8,355 bases of DNA from an uncultured Oscillospiraceae bacterium (GCA_900763675.1 CAAFLE010000050.1:1-8355); one strand, 5' to 3'; numbered from the stretch's first letter, positions 1 to 5,782 are shown. Made by a program: numbers and translations. The notes: generated from the letters alone by a model not told the origin.

Positions 1-338
1 AATGTTGGATTTTCCAATGTAGGTAAATCCGATACAGGCGGGGTCTGCGGCTGCTCAAAGATTACATAGTCTGTGCCGCGCAAGCGTCCTTTCTCGTCGC
101 GCTCCCTTGAACGGACGATATACCCGGCGCGTTCCAGTTCCTTAACGGCTTCCCGGATAGCGTCGATTTTCTCCCGGTTGATAAAGGACAGCCCCGCAAG
201 GGTGTAGTCCCAATCCTCCGGCAAGGACAGCATTTGCGATAACAGCCCTTTTGCCTTTAGGGATAGCTCCTTATTGCGTAAGTGGTGGTTGCTCATAACC
301 GTATAGCCCTTGTTGCGCTCCACTCTGAAAACTGCCAT
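1..338 (-). CDS. Helix-turn-helix replication-initiator-like ICE protein, N-terminal fragment
   Basis: The first 112 codons are in the window; the rest lies beyond the left edge, so the protein is cut by the window and not necessarily broken. The product begins MAVFRVERNKGYTVMSNHHL, and continues with a winged-helix-like region (roughly residues 20-95) containing LSLKAKGLLSQML, PEDWDYTLAGL and a predicted recognition segment REKIDAIREAVKELERAGYI, then RGTDYVIFEQP. From memory of the family, this N-terminus is shared by many Clostridia ICE proteins annotated as helix-turn-helix or replication initiator A-like, often with a DUF6017 C-terminus. It probably binds DNA and acts in ICE replication or maintenance; that role is inferred. 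The ATG at 336-338 is supported by an AAGGAG ribosome site at 349-354, ten bases upstream. It is the second gene read leftward from the ICE end. Confidence 0.8.
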   Translation of the reverse strand, partial: MAVFRVERNKGYTVMSNHHLRNKELSLKAKGLLSQMLSLPEDWDYTLAGLSFINREKIDAIREAVKELERAGYIVRSRERDEKGRLRGTDYVIFEQPQTPPVSDLPTLENPT

Positions 339-365
339 AGCTTCATCACTCCTTTGCTGCATACC

Positions 366-479
366 TGTTACGCAATAGAAACGCGATTTTGAGGGTTTAG
401 GTATCAATCCCTTATCCGCTGAAAACCGCGCCCGCAAAGCCGCATAAATCAAGGGCTTTTTCCTGCCTACTGCGTAACA
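366..479. repeat. Imperfect 13-bp inverted repeat flanking the ICE intergenic region
   Basis: TGTTACGCAATAG at 366-378 and CTACTGCGTAACA at 467-479 are reverse complements at 12 of 13 positions, with an 88-bp spacer. They lie upstream of the helix-turn-helix gene (start 338) and downstream of the terminator at 489-536. I see no coding region between them. They could be binding sites for the neighbouring DNA-binding protein or part of a replication or control site; the sequence does not decide. Confidence 0.45.
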
Positions 480-488
480 AAGGGCATG

Positions 489-536
489 AAAAAAGCGGCG
501 TTCCTGTTCTTCCTTGTGGGAAGTGAGAAACGCCGC
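489..536 (-). terminator. Intrinsic terminator after the frameshifted ICE gene
   Basis: Read on the minus strand, an 8-bp GC-rich stem (GCGGCGTT at 536-529 pairing with AACGCCGC at 502-495) is followed directly by six T residues (494-489). A weaker inner stem (519-522 with 510-513) can extend it. It starts 13 bases after the stop codon at 549, so it closes the 549-912 transcription unit before the helix-turn-helix gene. Confidence 0.8.
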
Positions 537-548
537 CTGTGCGGTGCG

Positions 549-912
549 TTATTCTGCTTCTTCGGCTATGAGGTCTTGTATGACTTCGCCAAAGTCTGCC
601 GTAAAGGAAAAAATGAAGTATTCCAAAACGGCGGGGTCTGCGTCCATAGGCTCGGCTTCTTCGGAAAAGGGCAAGCCCATAAGCCCATAGAGCATTTTTA
701 TGATTTTGAACAGCTTCCCCCGGTCGGCGGGGGTGTTCATGGTAACAAGTACGTCGGTCAAGCGGTTTTACGGTTTCCATGTCGCCGCCTGTCGTTACCC
801 ATACCATTTCTGCGAATGGCTGCGTGATTGCTCCGGTTACAAGGTTTACCTTATCCTTGCTGATTTCGCCGGACGGGAGTATAATACCCTTGTCTAAAAG
901 TACGTTTTTCAT
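549..912 (-). pseudogene. Small hypothetical ICE protein with a one-base frameshift
   Basis: The reading frame from ATG 912 has an ideal ribosome site (AGGAGGA at 923-917) and codes for about 51 residues of normal-looking protein (MKNVLLDKGIILPSGEISKD..., ...GGDMETVKPL). Around 757-762 it shifts by one base. After that the original frame becomes Arg/His-rich nonsense, while the neighbouring frame reads TDVLVTMNTPADRGKLFKI... and ends in ...FGEVIQDLIAEEAE with a stop at 549-551. The interval is 364 bases, which is 121 codons plus one extra base, so removing one base near CTTGACC restores a continuous 120-residue protein. It may be a true mutation or a sequencing or assembly error. No known domain is recognised. 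The second half is acidic and probably soluble. The terminator at 489-536 lies directly behind it. Confidence 0.65.
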
Positions 913-931
913 GTCGTCCTCCTATAATCTG

Positions 932-949
932 TGGTGCCAAAATGGTGCC
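932..949. repeat. Direct repeat TGGTGCC with 11-bp period
   Basis: TGGTGCC occurs at 932-938 and again at 943-949, separated by AAAA, so the copies lie one helical turn apart on the same DNA face. The pair sits in the non-coding ICE end, about 20 bases upstream of the start of the 549-912 gene. Short direct repeats near element ends are often recombinase arm sites or repressor sites; which of these applies here is unknown. Confidence 0.5.
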
Positions 950-1017
950 CGGTCTTACAAAATCATCTTATACGGAGATACGGCAAGATAAATGACGATA
1001 CGCGGAAAACTTTGATT

Positions 1018-1064
1018 TTAAGCCATTTTCGCAAGGTTTTATAAACACTTGCGCGGGCTTATAA
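1018..1064. repeat. Nested inverted repeat at the presumed ICE/chromosome junction
   Basis: Two inverted repeats are nested: TAAGCC (1019-1024) with GGCTTA (1056-1061), and CGCAAG (1030-1035) with CTTGCG (1048-1053), around an AT-rich centre GTTTTATAAACA. The stretch between 913 and 1087 has no plausible gene. The dyad layout resembles a recombinase core site but could equally be a weak hairpin. No direct repeat of the core can be checked because the other ICE end is outside the window. Confidence 0.35.
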
Positions 1065-1086
1065 GAAGATTTCCGTCTATCAAATC

Positions 1087-1124
1087 AATAAAAAATTCCG
1101 TATGAGCGATCGTACGGAATTTTT
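1087..1124 (-). terminator. Terminator of yihY, likely bidirectional
   Basis: A perfect 12-bp stem (1091-1102 with 1113-1124, core ATTCCGTA/TACGGAAT) with a 10-base loop. On the minus strand it follows the yihY stop codon (1125-1127) immediately and ends in a T-rich run. On the plus strand it is followed by T residues up to 1126, so it can also stop transcripts coming out of the ICE. It marks the chromosomal side of the junction. Confidence 0.85.
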
Positions 1125-1994
1125 TTATTCTTCGGTCAATTCGGCGTTCGGTTCGGCGTCCGGCTCCGGATCGCCGCGGCGGCGGATCTTCGGCAGCGCC
1201 CGGTTGAGACACGCGCTCAAAAGAAGAATGTACTGGCAGTAGTAAAGCCACAGCATCACGACCACGACGGTAACGAGACTGCCGTAGGTGCCGTAGCTCC
1301 CCGTGGCGGAGACCCACGCCGAAAACACCCATGAGAAGAGCGACCAGCCGACCGCAGCGGTCACTGCGCCGGGGAACACCTCGCCGAAGCGCGGACGAAG
1401 CCCGGTACTCCAGCGGAAGATGGCGAGGAAGAAAAACGTGAGCACGGCGATGACGACCACGAACCGGAAATGCAGCAGAAACGAGAAAAACGGCTGCGAC
1501 CCGGGGAGATACTTTTCCACCAGCGCCTTGATCTGCTGCCCGAAGCCGCCGAGGACAATGGAGAGGAGCATCACGAGGATCATGCCGAGCGTATAGATGA
1601 TGCCGCGGGCGCGGCGCATGAAAAATCCGGCGCGGCGCGGTTGCTCGTAGATGTCCTCCAGCCCGCGGATGAGCGAGGCAAAGCCCATCGCCGACGACCA
1701 TACCGTCGCCACGATGGAAACGCTCAAAACACCAATGCCGCTGCTGTACACATCCGCAATGATAACGCGGATAAGCTGATTCATGGAGTCGGGCAGCACG
1801 GGCGCGAGTGCTGTGAGCAGCTGCTCCTTGGTGATGGACGTATAAGGCAGAAGCGACACGCACACAATGACGATGGGGACGATCGACAGAAAAAACCAGA
1901 ACGCCGTGGCGGCGGCAATGGTCGCGATCTGTCGTCTGCCCATGTACTCGGAAATGTGCTGAAAGTTTTTGATCAGTTTACGAATCTTTTCCAT
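1125..1994 (-). CDS. YihY/BrkB family inner membrane protein
   Basis: A 289-residue integral membrane protein of the YihY/virulence factor BrkB family. The family has about six membrane helices and no firmly established general function; older RNase BN names for it are not supported. Visible hydrophobic segments lie at roughly residues 27-50, 84-105, 131-152, 173-194, 207-228 and 236-263. Family signatures are present: AAATAFWFFLSIVPI near the N-terminus, WSSAMGFASLIRGLEDIY at about 99-116, and GTYGSLVTVVVVMLWLYY at about 235-252. The tail after residue 268 is short and charged (RRRGDPEPD...), probably cytoplasmic. The ATG at 1994 is the only good start: an in-frame TAG lies 15 codons or fewer upstream, and the next Met is inside the conserved part. 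There is no Shine-Dalgarno sequence, which fits the promoter placed directly before it. It is monocistronic, bounded by its own promoter and terminator. Confidence 0.92.
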   Translation of the reverse strand: MEKIRKLIKNFQHISEYMGRRQIATIAAATAFWFFLSIVPIVIVCVSLLPYTSITKEQLLTALAPVLPDSMNQLIRVIIADVYSSGIGVLSVSIVATVWSSAMGFASLIRGLEDIYEQPRRAGFFMRRARGIIYTLGMILVMLLSIVLGGFGQQIKALVEKYLPGSQPFFSFLLHFRFVVVIAVLTFFFLAIFRWSTGLRPRFGEVFPGAVTAAVGWSLFSWVFSAWVSATGSYGTYGSLVTVVVVMLWLYYCQYILLLSACLNRALPKIRRRGDPEPDAEPNAELTEE

Positions 1995-2001
1995 AGCGCG
2001 G

Positions 2002-2030
2002 ATTATATCCTATTTCCTGCCGCGTAGCAA
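2002..2030 (-). promoter_or_regulatory. Promoter of yihY, predicting a (near-)leaderless mRNA
   Basis: On the minus strand, TTGCTA (2030-2025) and a perfect TATAAT (2007-2002) are separated by 17 bases. Transcription would start about 6-7 bases later, at 1995-1996 or on the ATG at 1994 itself. The absence of a ribosome site before the ATG agrees with a leaderless message. Confidence 0.7.
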
Positions 2031-2048
2031 GCAGAAATTGGCGAAGTA

Positions 2049-2077
2049 TTTACTTTCTCTGCGCAATCGTGTAGTAT
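2049..2077 (+). promoter_or_regulatory. Putative promoter of the M3 peptidase gene
   Basis: TTTACT (2049-2054) and TAGTAT (2072-2077) are separated by 17 bases; each matches consensus at four of six positions. The predicted start near 2084 leaves a very short leader before ATG 2095. It is divergent from the yihY promoter, with 18 bp between the two -35 elements. Confidence 0.45.
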
Positions 2078-2094
2078 GAAAACGGGTGATGTAT

Positions 2095-3801
2095 ATGAAA
2101 ACCAAGAAAATTCCGGCGCTGCTTCTGGCGCTCGCCGTGCTTTTGTCGCTTTTCAGCGGGTGTGCAGACAGCGCTTCCGGCGCGGACGGCTCGGCGCTGG
2201 AGGCGATCTCTTCTGCGCTTCAGACGGTTGAAAAGCCGGACGCTTCCGCAGCGCCGGTCAGCGACGGTATCCACGCCGACGTGGACTATGCCGATATGCA
2301 CTGGCATATCTACGATACCGGGGAGTTCAACGCCAAGGCAGACCGTCTCTCCATAACGCCGGACGGCGGCGAAGCCGCCGAACTGTACGAGTGGCTGGTG
2401 ACGGAATACACCAAGGCGTATACGCTTGATAATCTTGCCTACATTGATTTTTACGCGCACCCGAGCGACGAAACGATCAGCAGCGCCTGTCAGACGCTGG
2501 ACGTCGCCGTCAACGGGATGCTGGACACGCTCTGCACGGCGGTCGCCGACGCGCTTGACGGCGCGGCGGGCGATGACTTCGCGGCATATCTCGGCGAGGA
2601 CCGGGCATCGGCGTTCACCGGCTACGACGAGCAGACCGACCGCGAGCGCGAGATTGCCGAGCGCGTTTCGGAGCTGACGCTCCAGTACAATGCGCTCATT
2701 ATGGAGTCACTCGATCTTGACGAGGAGACCGAGCAGATCGGCGGACTGTACCGCGAGCTGATTGACCTGCATAACGAGGAAGCGCAGCTTGCCGGGTATG
2801 ACAGCTATGCCGACTACGCCTATGAGATGAACTACGGGCGCGACTTTACGCCCGACGACGCCGCGGCGCTGTGCGAAGCGGTGAAGCCGTATGCGAAGAA
2901 GTACTTCACTTCGCTTTATACGAACGAGGCGACGTATACGGACTTTACGGTGAATACGGACTATTCCGCGCAGGAGCTTGTCGCGATGATCGAGCGGTTC
3001 ATGCCGCGTCTCTCGCCCGCTGCGGCGGAAGCGGCGGGGTATATGAAGCGGCACGGGCTGTATTATATGGACAGTGCCGACCGCATCAGCGACATGGGCT
3101 TTACGATGACGCTCGATTACTACAACGCGCCGTTCATCTATCTTGCGCTGTACGGGAACGAATACGATATGCAAAGTATGTTCCACGAGTTCGGGCATTA
3201 TTACGATGCCTATGTGAACCCCGTGCCGGACGTTTTGCTCAGCGTCGGCTCGCTGGATATTTTCGAGATCCACTCGACCGGCATGGAGGCGCTTTCCACC
3301 GGCTGGTACGAGGATATTTACGGCGAGGAAGCCGATCTTGCCCGCATCCGGTTTCTGGATAACGCGCTCTATACGGTATTCACGGGCTGTATGTTTGATG
3401 AGTTCCAGCGCGAGGTCTACGCCGACCCGTCGCTGACGCCGGAGCAGATCAGCCAGACCTATGCCTCCGTGGCGCGGTCCTACGGTCTCCGTACCTACAG
3501 CGAGGACGCCACGCACTACTGGATGCAGGTCAACCACAACTTTGAATCGCCCTTTTACTATATCAGCTATGCCGTGAGTATGCTTGCTTCGCTGCAAATT
3601 TACGAAATGGCGGAGAACGACTGGGCGCAGGCGGCGGACTTCTATAACGATCTCGTCTCGCTCGGCGCGTTTGATTATACCTACTGTGAGCTGCTCCGCG
3701 AAGTCGGACTGGAATGCTTCACGGACGGTCTGCCCGCGTGCGTGCCGCAGGCGGTGGACGATCTTGAAGCGCTCTGCCTTGCGTGGGAAGCTGCGGCATA
3801 A
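2095..3801 (+). CDS. Secreted lipoprotein, M3 family oligoendopeptidase-like zinc peptidase
   Basis: A 568-residue protein with a lipoprotein signal: MKTKK, a hydrophobic stretch at residues 6-20 and lipobox FSGC with Cys23, so it should be anchored outside the membrane. The rest is acidic and soluble. The catalytic region shows HEFGH at residues 364-368 (zinc ligands His364 and His368, catalytic Glu365) and FEIHSTGME at 390-398, where Glu391 sits at the spacing of the third zinc ligand of family M3 (compare the VEAPSQ segment of thimet oligopeptidase). Downstream HNFESPFYYISYA (481-493) matches the substrate-binding His/Tyr cluster of oligoendopeptidase F. The length is close to PepF (about 600 residues). 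It presumably cleaves oligopeptides at the cell surface, possibly for nutrition. GTG 2086 and ATG 2089 are alternative in-frame starts; ATG 2095 is preferred because GGTGAT (2085-2090) precedes it and MKTKK is a typical signal start. Convergent with the next gene. Confidence 0.9.
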   Translation: MKTKKIPALLLALAVLLSLFSGCADSASGADGSALEAISSALQTVEKPDASAAPVSDGIHADVDYADMHWHIYDTGEFNAKADRLSITPDGGEAAELYEWLVTEYTKAYTLDNLAYIDFYAHPSDETISSACQTLDVAVNGMLDTLCTAVADALDGAAGDDFAAYLGEDRASAFTGYDEQTDREREIAERVSELTLQYNALIMESLDLDEETEQIGGLYRELIDLHNEEAQLAGYDSYADYAYEMNYGRDFTPDDAAALCEAVKPYAKKYFTSLYTNEATYTDFTVNTDYSAQELVAMIERFMPRLSPAAAEAAGYMKRHGLYYMDSADRISDMGFTMTLDYYNAPFIYLALYGNEYDMQSMFHEFGHYYDAYVNPVPDVLLSVGSLDIFEIHSTGMEALSTGWYEDIYGEEADLARIRFLDNALYTVFTGCMFDEFQREVYADPSLTPEQISQTYASVARSYGLRTYSEDATHYWMQVNHNFESPFYYISYAVSMLASLQIYEMAENDWAQAADFYNDLVSLGAFDYTYCELLREVGLECFTDGLPACVPQAVDDLEALCLAWEAAA

Positions 3802-3839
3802 AGAAAAACCGGCTCTCCGTGGTTTTCACGGAGAGCCGG
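3801..3839 (-). terminator. Strong terminator between converging genes
   Basis: A perfect 13-bp GC-rich stem (3809-3821 with 3827-3839) and a five-base loop. On the minus strand it is followed by a T-rich run (3808-3801), so it mainly serves the DUF218 gene ending at 3856. On the plus strand the hairpin follows the peptidase stop but ends in AAACGC, not T residues, so it should be a weaker terminator for that gene. Confidence 0.85.
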
Positions 3840-3855
3840 AAACGCAAAGGAAGAA

Positions 3856-4629
3856 TCAGATGTAGCCCCGCACGAGCGACACGCTCAGCGTGAAAAATTC
3901 GCGCATGGCGTAATGGATAAAGCCGAACACGCTCGACCGCGCCGGAACACCGGAAAACAGAAACCCGCCGTTCTTCTGCGCCAGCAGCAGCGCCCGGAAC
4001 ACGTGGAAATCGTTTGTGACGATGCCGACGGTTTTCACGTTCTCCGGCAGCATCGGCAGAGAGTAGCGCAGATTCTCCTCCGTGCTCGTGGAGCGGTCCT
4101 CAAGCCGGATACGCTCCGGGTCAATGCCCGCGGCGATGAGATAGTCGCGGATGCACTGCGCTTCGCTCATCGGCTCGTCCTCGCCCTGCCCGCCGGAGGC
4201 GATGCATATTGTGCCGGGATTGCCGGTCAGGTACTTTTCCGCTGCGGCGATCCGTTCGCGGAGCGAACCGCTCGGACCGGTTTCATCGACCCGTGCGCCG
4301 AGGACAATAATGGCGTCCAGCCCCTCCGGCGGCTTCTGGAACGCGCCGGAAAAGACAAAGCCCTCCACCGTGAGGAAAGCCGCGATCGCCGCCGCAGCGA
4401 CGGTGTCGATGACCCGCAGCCATGCTTTCGGGACAGGCGCTTCCTTGCCATGCTTCCACGCCCGTTTCCAGAGAAAGTAACGGGCAAAGCATACGATCGA
4501 GAGCATCAGCCAGAGATAGAGCAGCGACTGCCCGAACCGCACCGTGATGCCCTGACCAAGATAGAAGAGAAGCGTCAAAATCCCGGCGATAAGGAAAAAC
4601 CGGTTGATATGCTGCGCTTTTTTTGTCAT
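3856..4629 (-). CDS. YdcF/SanA-like DUF218 domain membrane protein
   Basis: A 257-residue protein with three hydrophobic segments at roughly residues 11-28, 34-53 and 74-95, then a DUF218 domain from about 104 to the end. Domain signatures: LDAIIVLGARV (104-114), GSLRERI (121-127), CIASGGQGEDEPMSEAQCIRDYL (142-164), EDRSTSTEENL (177-187) and VGIVTNDFHVFRA (201-213). Proteins of this family (YdcF, SanA, ElyC) are linked to cell envelope functions in other bacteria, but no enzyme activity is assigned with confidence, so no gene symbol is given. The ATG at 4629 was chosen because GGAGG lies six bases before it. An upstream in-frame start at 4692 would lie at or before the predicted promoter and adds residues that do not look conserved. 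It is divergent from the HAD gene and convergent with the peptidase gene. Confidence 0.88.
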   Translation of the reverse strand: MTKKAQHINRFFLIAGILTLLFYLGQGITVRFGQSLLYLWLMLSIVCFARYFLWKRAWKHGKEAPVPKAWLRVIDTVAAAAIAAFLTVEGFVFSGAFQKPPEGLDAIIVLGARVDETGPSGSLRERIAAAEKYLTGNPGTICIASGGQGEDEPMSEAQCIRDYLIAAGIDPERIRLEDRSTSTEENLRYSLPMLPENVKTVGIVTNDFHVFRALLLAQKNGGFLFSGVPARSSVFGFIHYAMREFFTLSVSLVRGYI

Positions 4630-4683
4630 AGCGTGCCTCCGAAAGATGTTACCGGATAGACGGGAAAATGCCGCCGGAGGTTC

Positions 4684-4712
4684 ATTATACATATATTCGG
4701 GAGAAAAACCAA
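4684..4712 (-). promoter_or_regulatory. Putative promoter of the DUF218 gene
   Basis: On the minus strand, TTGGTT (4712-4707) and a perfect TATAAT (4689-4684) are 17 bases apart. The expected start near 4677 gives a leader of about 48 bases with the GGAGG site before ATG 4629. The -35 element overlaps the first base of the divergent HAD gene. Confidence 0.55.
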
Positions 4713-5545
4713 TGGGAAAAGGAAAATTTGAAGGAATGCTCCTCGTCGTGGATTACGACGATACGTTCTGCCCGGTGCATGGCGGCGCGGTGCCGGAGGA
4801 AAACCTGCTCGCGGCGCAGTATTTCATGGACGAGGGCGGATATTTCACGATCGCCACGGGGCGCGACGTGCGCTCGTACTATTCCATCCGGGAGAAATTC
4901 ACCGTCAACGCGCCGCTCGTGCTGAGCAACGGCGCGGTAATTTTTGACGGCGAGTCCGGCGAGAGCTGGTATGAGAGCTTTCTGCCGTTTTCCTGCCGGG
5001 ACGAGCTGACCGCCGTGCGCGACGCCTTCCCCGGCACGGGCATGGAGGTCCACCGCGGCGCGGACGTGCGCGTCTGCGGGAAAAATCCCGGTCTTGAAGC
5101 GCACCTTGCGGCGATGGGCGTGCCGGTGTCGGAGGCAGACCCCGGACATATTCTCTACCCATGGACGAAGGTGGTGCTGGTCGCGCCCGGCGAGCTGCGG
5201 CAGGAGAACGAAACGTCGCACGCGATCTGCGCATATGTGCGCGAGCGCTTCCCGGGAAAGTATGAGGCGTCGCCCTCCGGCGCTCTCGCGGACATCGTCG
5301 CCGCCGGGAGCGACAAGGGCAGCGGCGTGCGCCGTCTGGCGGATTTTCTGGATATTCATCCGGAAAACGTCGTCTGCATCGGCGACGGCTGGAACGATCT
5401 TCCGATGCTGCGCACGGCGGGACGCGCCTACGCCCCGGAATCGGCGCTGCCGGAGATATTCTCGCTCGGAGCCGTTACAAAGCTCGGCGCGGCGGAGCGC
5501 TGCGTCCGTGACGCTTTGGCGAAAATTGAAGCGGAACGAAAATAA
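4712..5545 (+). CDS. Cof-type HAD-IIB hydrolase (probable phosphatase)
   Basis: A 277-residue haloacid dehalogenase-type hydrolase. Motif I is VVDYDDTF with nucleophile Asp14 and acid/base Asp16; motif II is ATGR at 48-51; motif III is Lys202 in GSDKGSGV; motif IV is GDGWNDLPM at 224-232, which binds magnesium. The large insert between motifs II and III (about residues 80-195) is the type IIB cap found in Cof proteins. Members usually remove phosphate from small sugar or nucleotide phosphates; the substrate cannot be read from the sequence. ATG 4712 is preferred: GGGAG precedes it by eight bases, and motif I then sits near the N-terminus as usual. An earlier in-frame start at 4604 would overlap the divergent DUF218 gene. 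It ends at 5545, before the separate promoter at 5577, so it need not be cotranscribed with the aromatic operon. Its own promoter is not clear. Confidence 0.9.
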   Translation: MGKGKFEGMLLVVDYDDTFCPVHGGAVPEENLLAAQYFMDEGGYFTIATGRDVRSYYSIREKFTVNAPLVLSNGAVIFDGESGESWYESFLPFSCRDELTAVRDAFPGTGMEVHRGADVRVCGKNPGLEAHLAAMGVPVSEADPGHILYPWTKVVLVAPGELRQENETSHAICAYVRERFPGKYEASPSGALADIVAAGSDKGSGVRRLADFLDIHPENVVCIGDGWNDLPMLRTAGRAYAPESALPEIFSLGAVTKLGAAERCVRDALAKIEAERK

Positions 5546-5576
5546 ATTTTTATACAAAAATTCACCGAAATATTTG

Positions 5577-5605
5577 TTGACATTTCCAAGAGAAGAATTT
5601 ATACT
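5577..5605 (+). promoter_or_regulatory. Promoter of the aromatic amino acid operon
   Basis: A perfect -35 TTGACA (5577-5582), a 17-base spacer and -10 TATACT (5600-5605). The preceding 30 bases are very AT-rich, including a weak AT hairpin (5545-5551 with 5556-5562) that may act as an UP-like region or poor terminator of the HAD gene. Transcription should start near 5612, giving a leader of about 185 bases before aroF. Confidence 0.85.
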
Positions 5606-5642
5606 GAAACCAAATTCCGCAGATCGGAGCGAGATCGGCATC

Positions 5643-5696
5643 ATGAACGTGTCCATTCGTATGTTTCGATACTTTTTTACCCGTACTATTTCATAG
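5643..5696 (+). CDS. Leader peptide of the aromatic operon (17 residues, Phe/Tyr-rich)
   Basis: An ATG-started frame lying wholly inside the operon leader codes for MNVSIRMFRYFFTRTIS and stops at TAG 5694-5696. Phe at residues 8, 11 and 12 and Tyr at 10 give four aromatic codons within five positions, the arrangement of control codons in leaders such as that of enteric pheA. It is the first ATG, GTG or TTG in this frame after the predicted transcription start. The ribosome site is modest: GGAG at 5625-5628 is too far for ideal spacing, and GAG at 5631-5633 is the nearer partial match. The last seven codons overlap the first leader hairpin. The peptide itself is probably not functional; its translation rate would be the signal. 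It is named for regulation of the downstream DAHP synthase. Confidence 0.7.
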   Translation: MNVSIRMFRYFFTRTIS

Positions 5697-5746
5697 TATG
5701 GTAATTTGTGATGCGGAAAATGACCTTGGAAGCGAAGGCTTTTTAG

Positions 5747-5782
5747 GCGGCACAGATTACACTGTGCCGCTTTTTTGTTTTT
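5747..5782 (+). terminator. Attenuator terminator before aroF
   Basis: A perfect 9-bp stem GCGGCACAG (5747-5755) with CTGTGCCGC (5762-5770), a six-base loop, and the T run TTTTTTGTTTTT (5771-5782). It ends one base before the aroF ribosome site GGAGG (5783-5787), so it lies between promoter and gene and can only be regulatory. Confidence 0.92.

Larger units (their letters stand above)
1..1087. mobile_element. Terminal part of a Firmicutes-type integrative conjugative element (left part outside window)
   Basis: The two genes here, both on the minus strand, are of the type found near one end of Tn1549/Tn916-like ICEs of Clostridia: a helix-turn-helix replication-initiator-like protein preceded by a small hypothetical protein. 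Their codon use is less GC-rich than that of the genes from 1125 onward. The right boundary is inferred: the last ICE-like gene starts at 912, and the chromosomal yihY gene with its terminator begins at about 1088, so the junction should lie between about 925 and 1087. No integrase, excisionase or conjugation gene is inside the window, and the opposite end is not visible, so the exact attachment site cannot be assigned. The end coordinate is an upper limit. Confidence 0.55.
5612..5782 (+). promoter_or_regulatory. Predicted Phe/Tyr ribosome-mediated transcription attenuator
   Basis: Three competing RNA structures can be drawn. (1:2) A pause-type hairpin pairs 5681-5689 with 5693-5701, loop TTC; with a one-base bulge it extends outward, 5677-5680 pairing up to 5704. 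(2:3) An antiterminator pairs GTAATTTGTG (5701-5710) with CACAGATTAC (5751-5760): ten pairs, one of them G-U. (3:4) The terminator pairs 5747-5755 with 5762-5770, followed by a T run. The 2:3 pairing uses the whole left part of the terminator stem beyond GCGG, so the two exclude each other. A ribosome stalled at the Phe/Tyr codons (5664-5678) would cover the left arm of 1:2 and free region 2; a ribosome reaching the stop (5694-5696) would cover region 2 and allow termination. No T-box motif (GGGTGG-ACCGCG type) is present. A 7-bp pairing of 5615-5621 with 5712-5718 is a further option. The fold is drawn by hand; function is inferred. Confidence 0.75.

Noticed and set aside
757..762. Programmed +1 ribosomal frameshift in the small ICE gene
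   Set aside because: The CTT GAC context allows poor re-pairing and has no stop or stimulatory element as in prfB; mutation or sequence error is simpler.
1000..1090. tRNA 3' end as ICE attachment site
   Set aside because: No tRNA acceptor or T-arm sequence can be found near the junction on either strand.
2707..3597. Minus-strand open frame of about 296 codons inside the M3 peptidase gene
   Set aside because: The plus strand carries a complete zinc peptidase with its active site; the minus frame has no ribosome site and biased composition.
3913..4659. Plus-strand open frame of about 248 codons opposite the DUF218 gene
   Set aside because: DUF218 motifs and a ribosome site are on the minus strand; the plus frame is a compositional shadow.
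4604..4711. Earlier start for the HAD hydrolase at 4604
   Set aside because: It would overlap the divergent gene and its control region, has no ribosome site, and would put motif I unusually far from the N-terminus.
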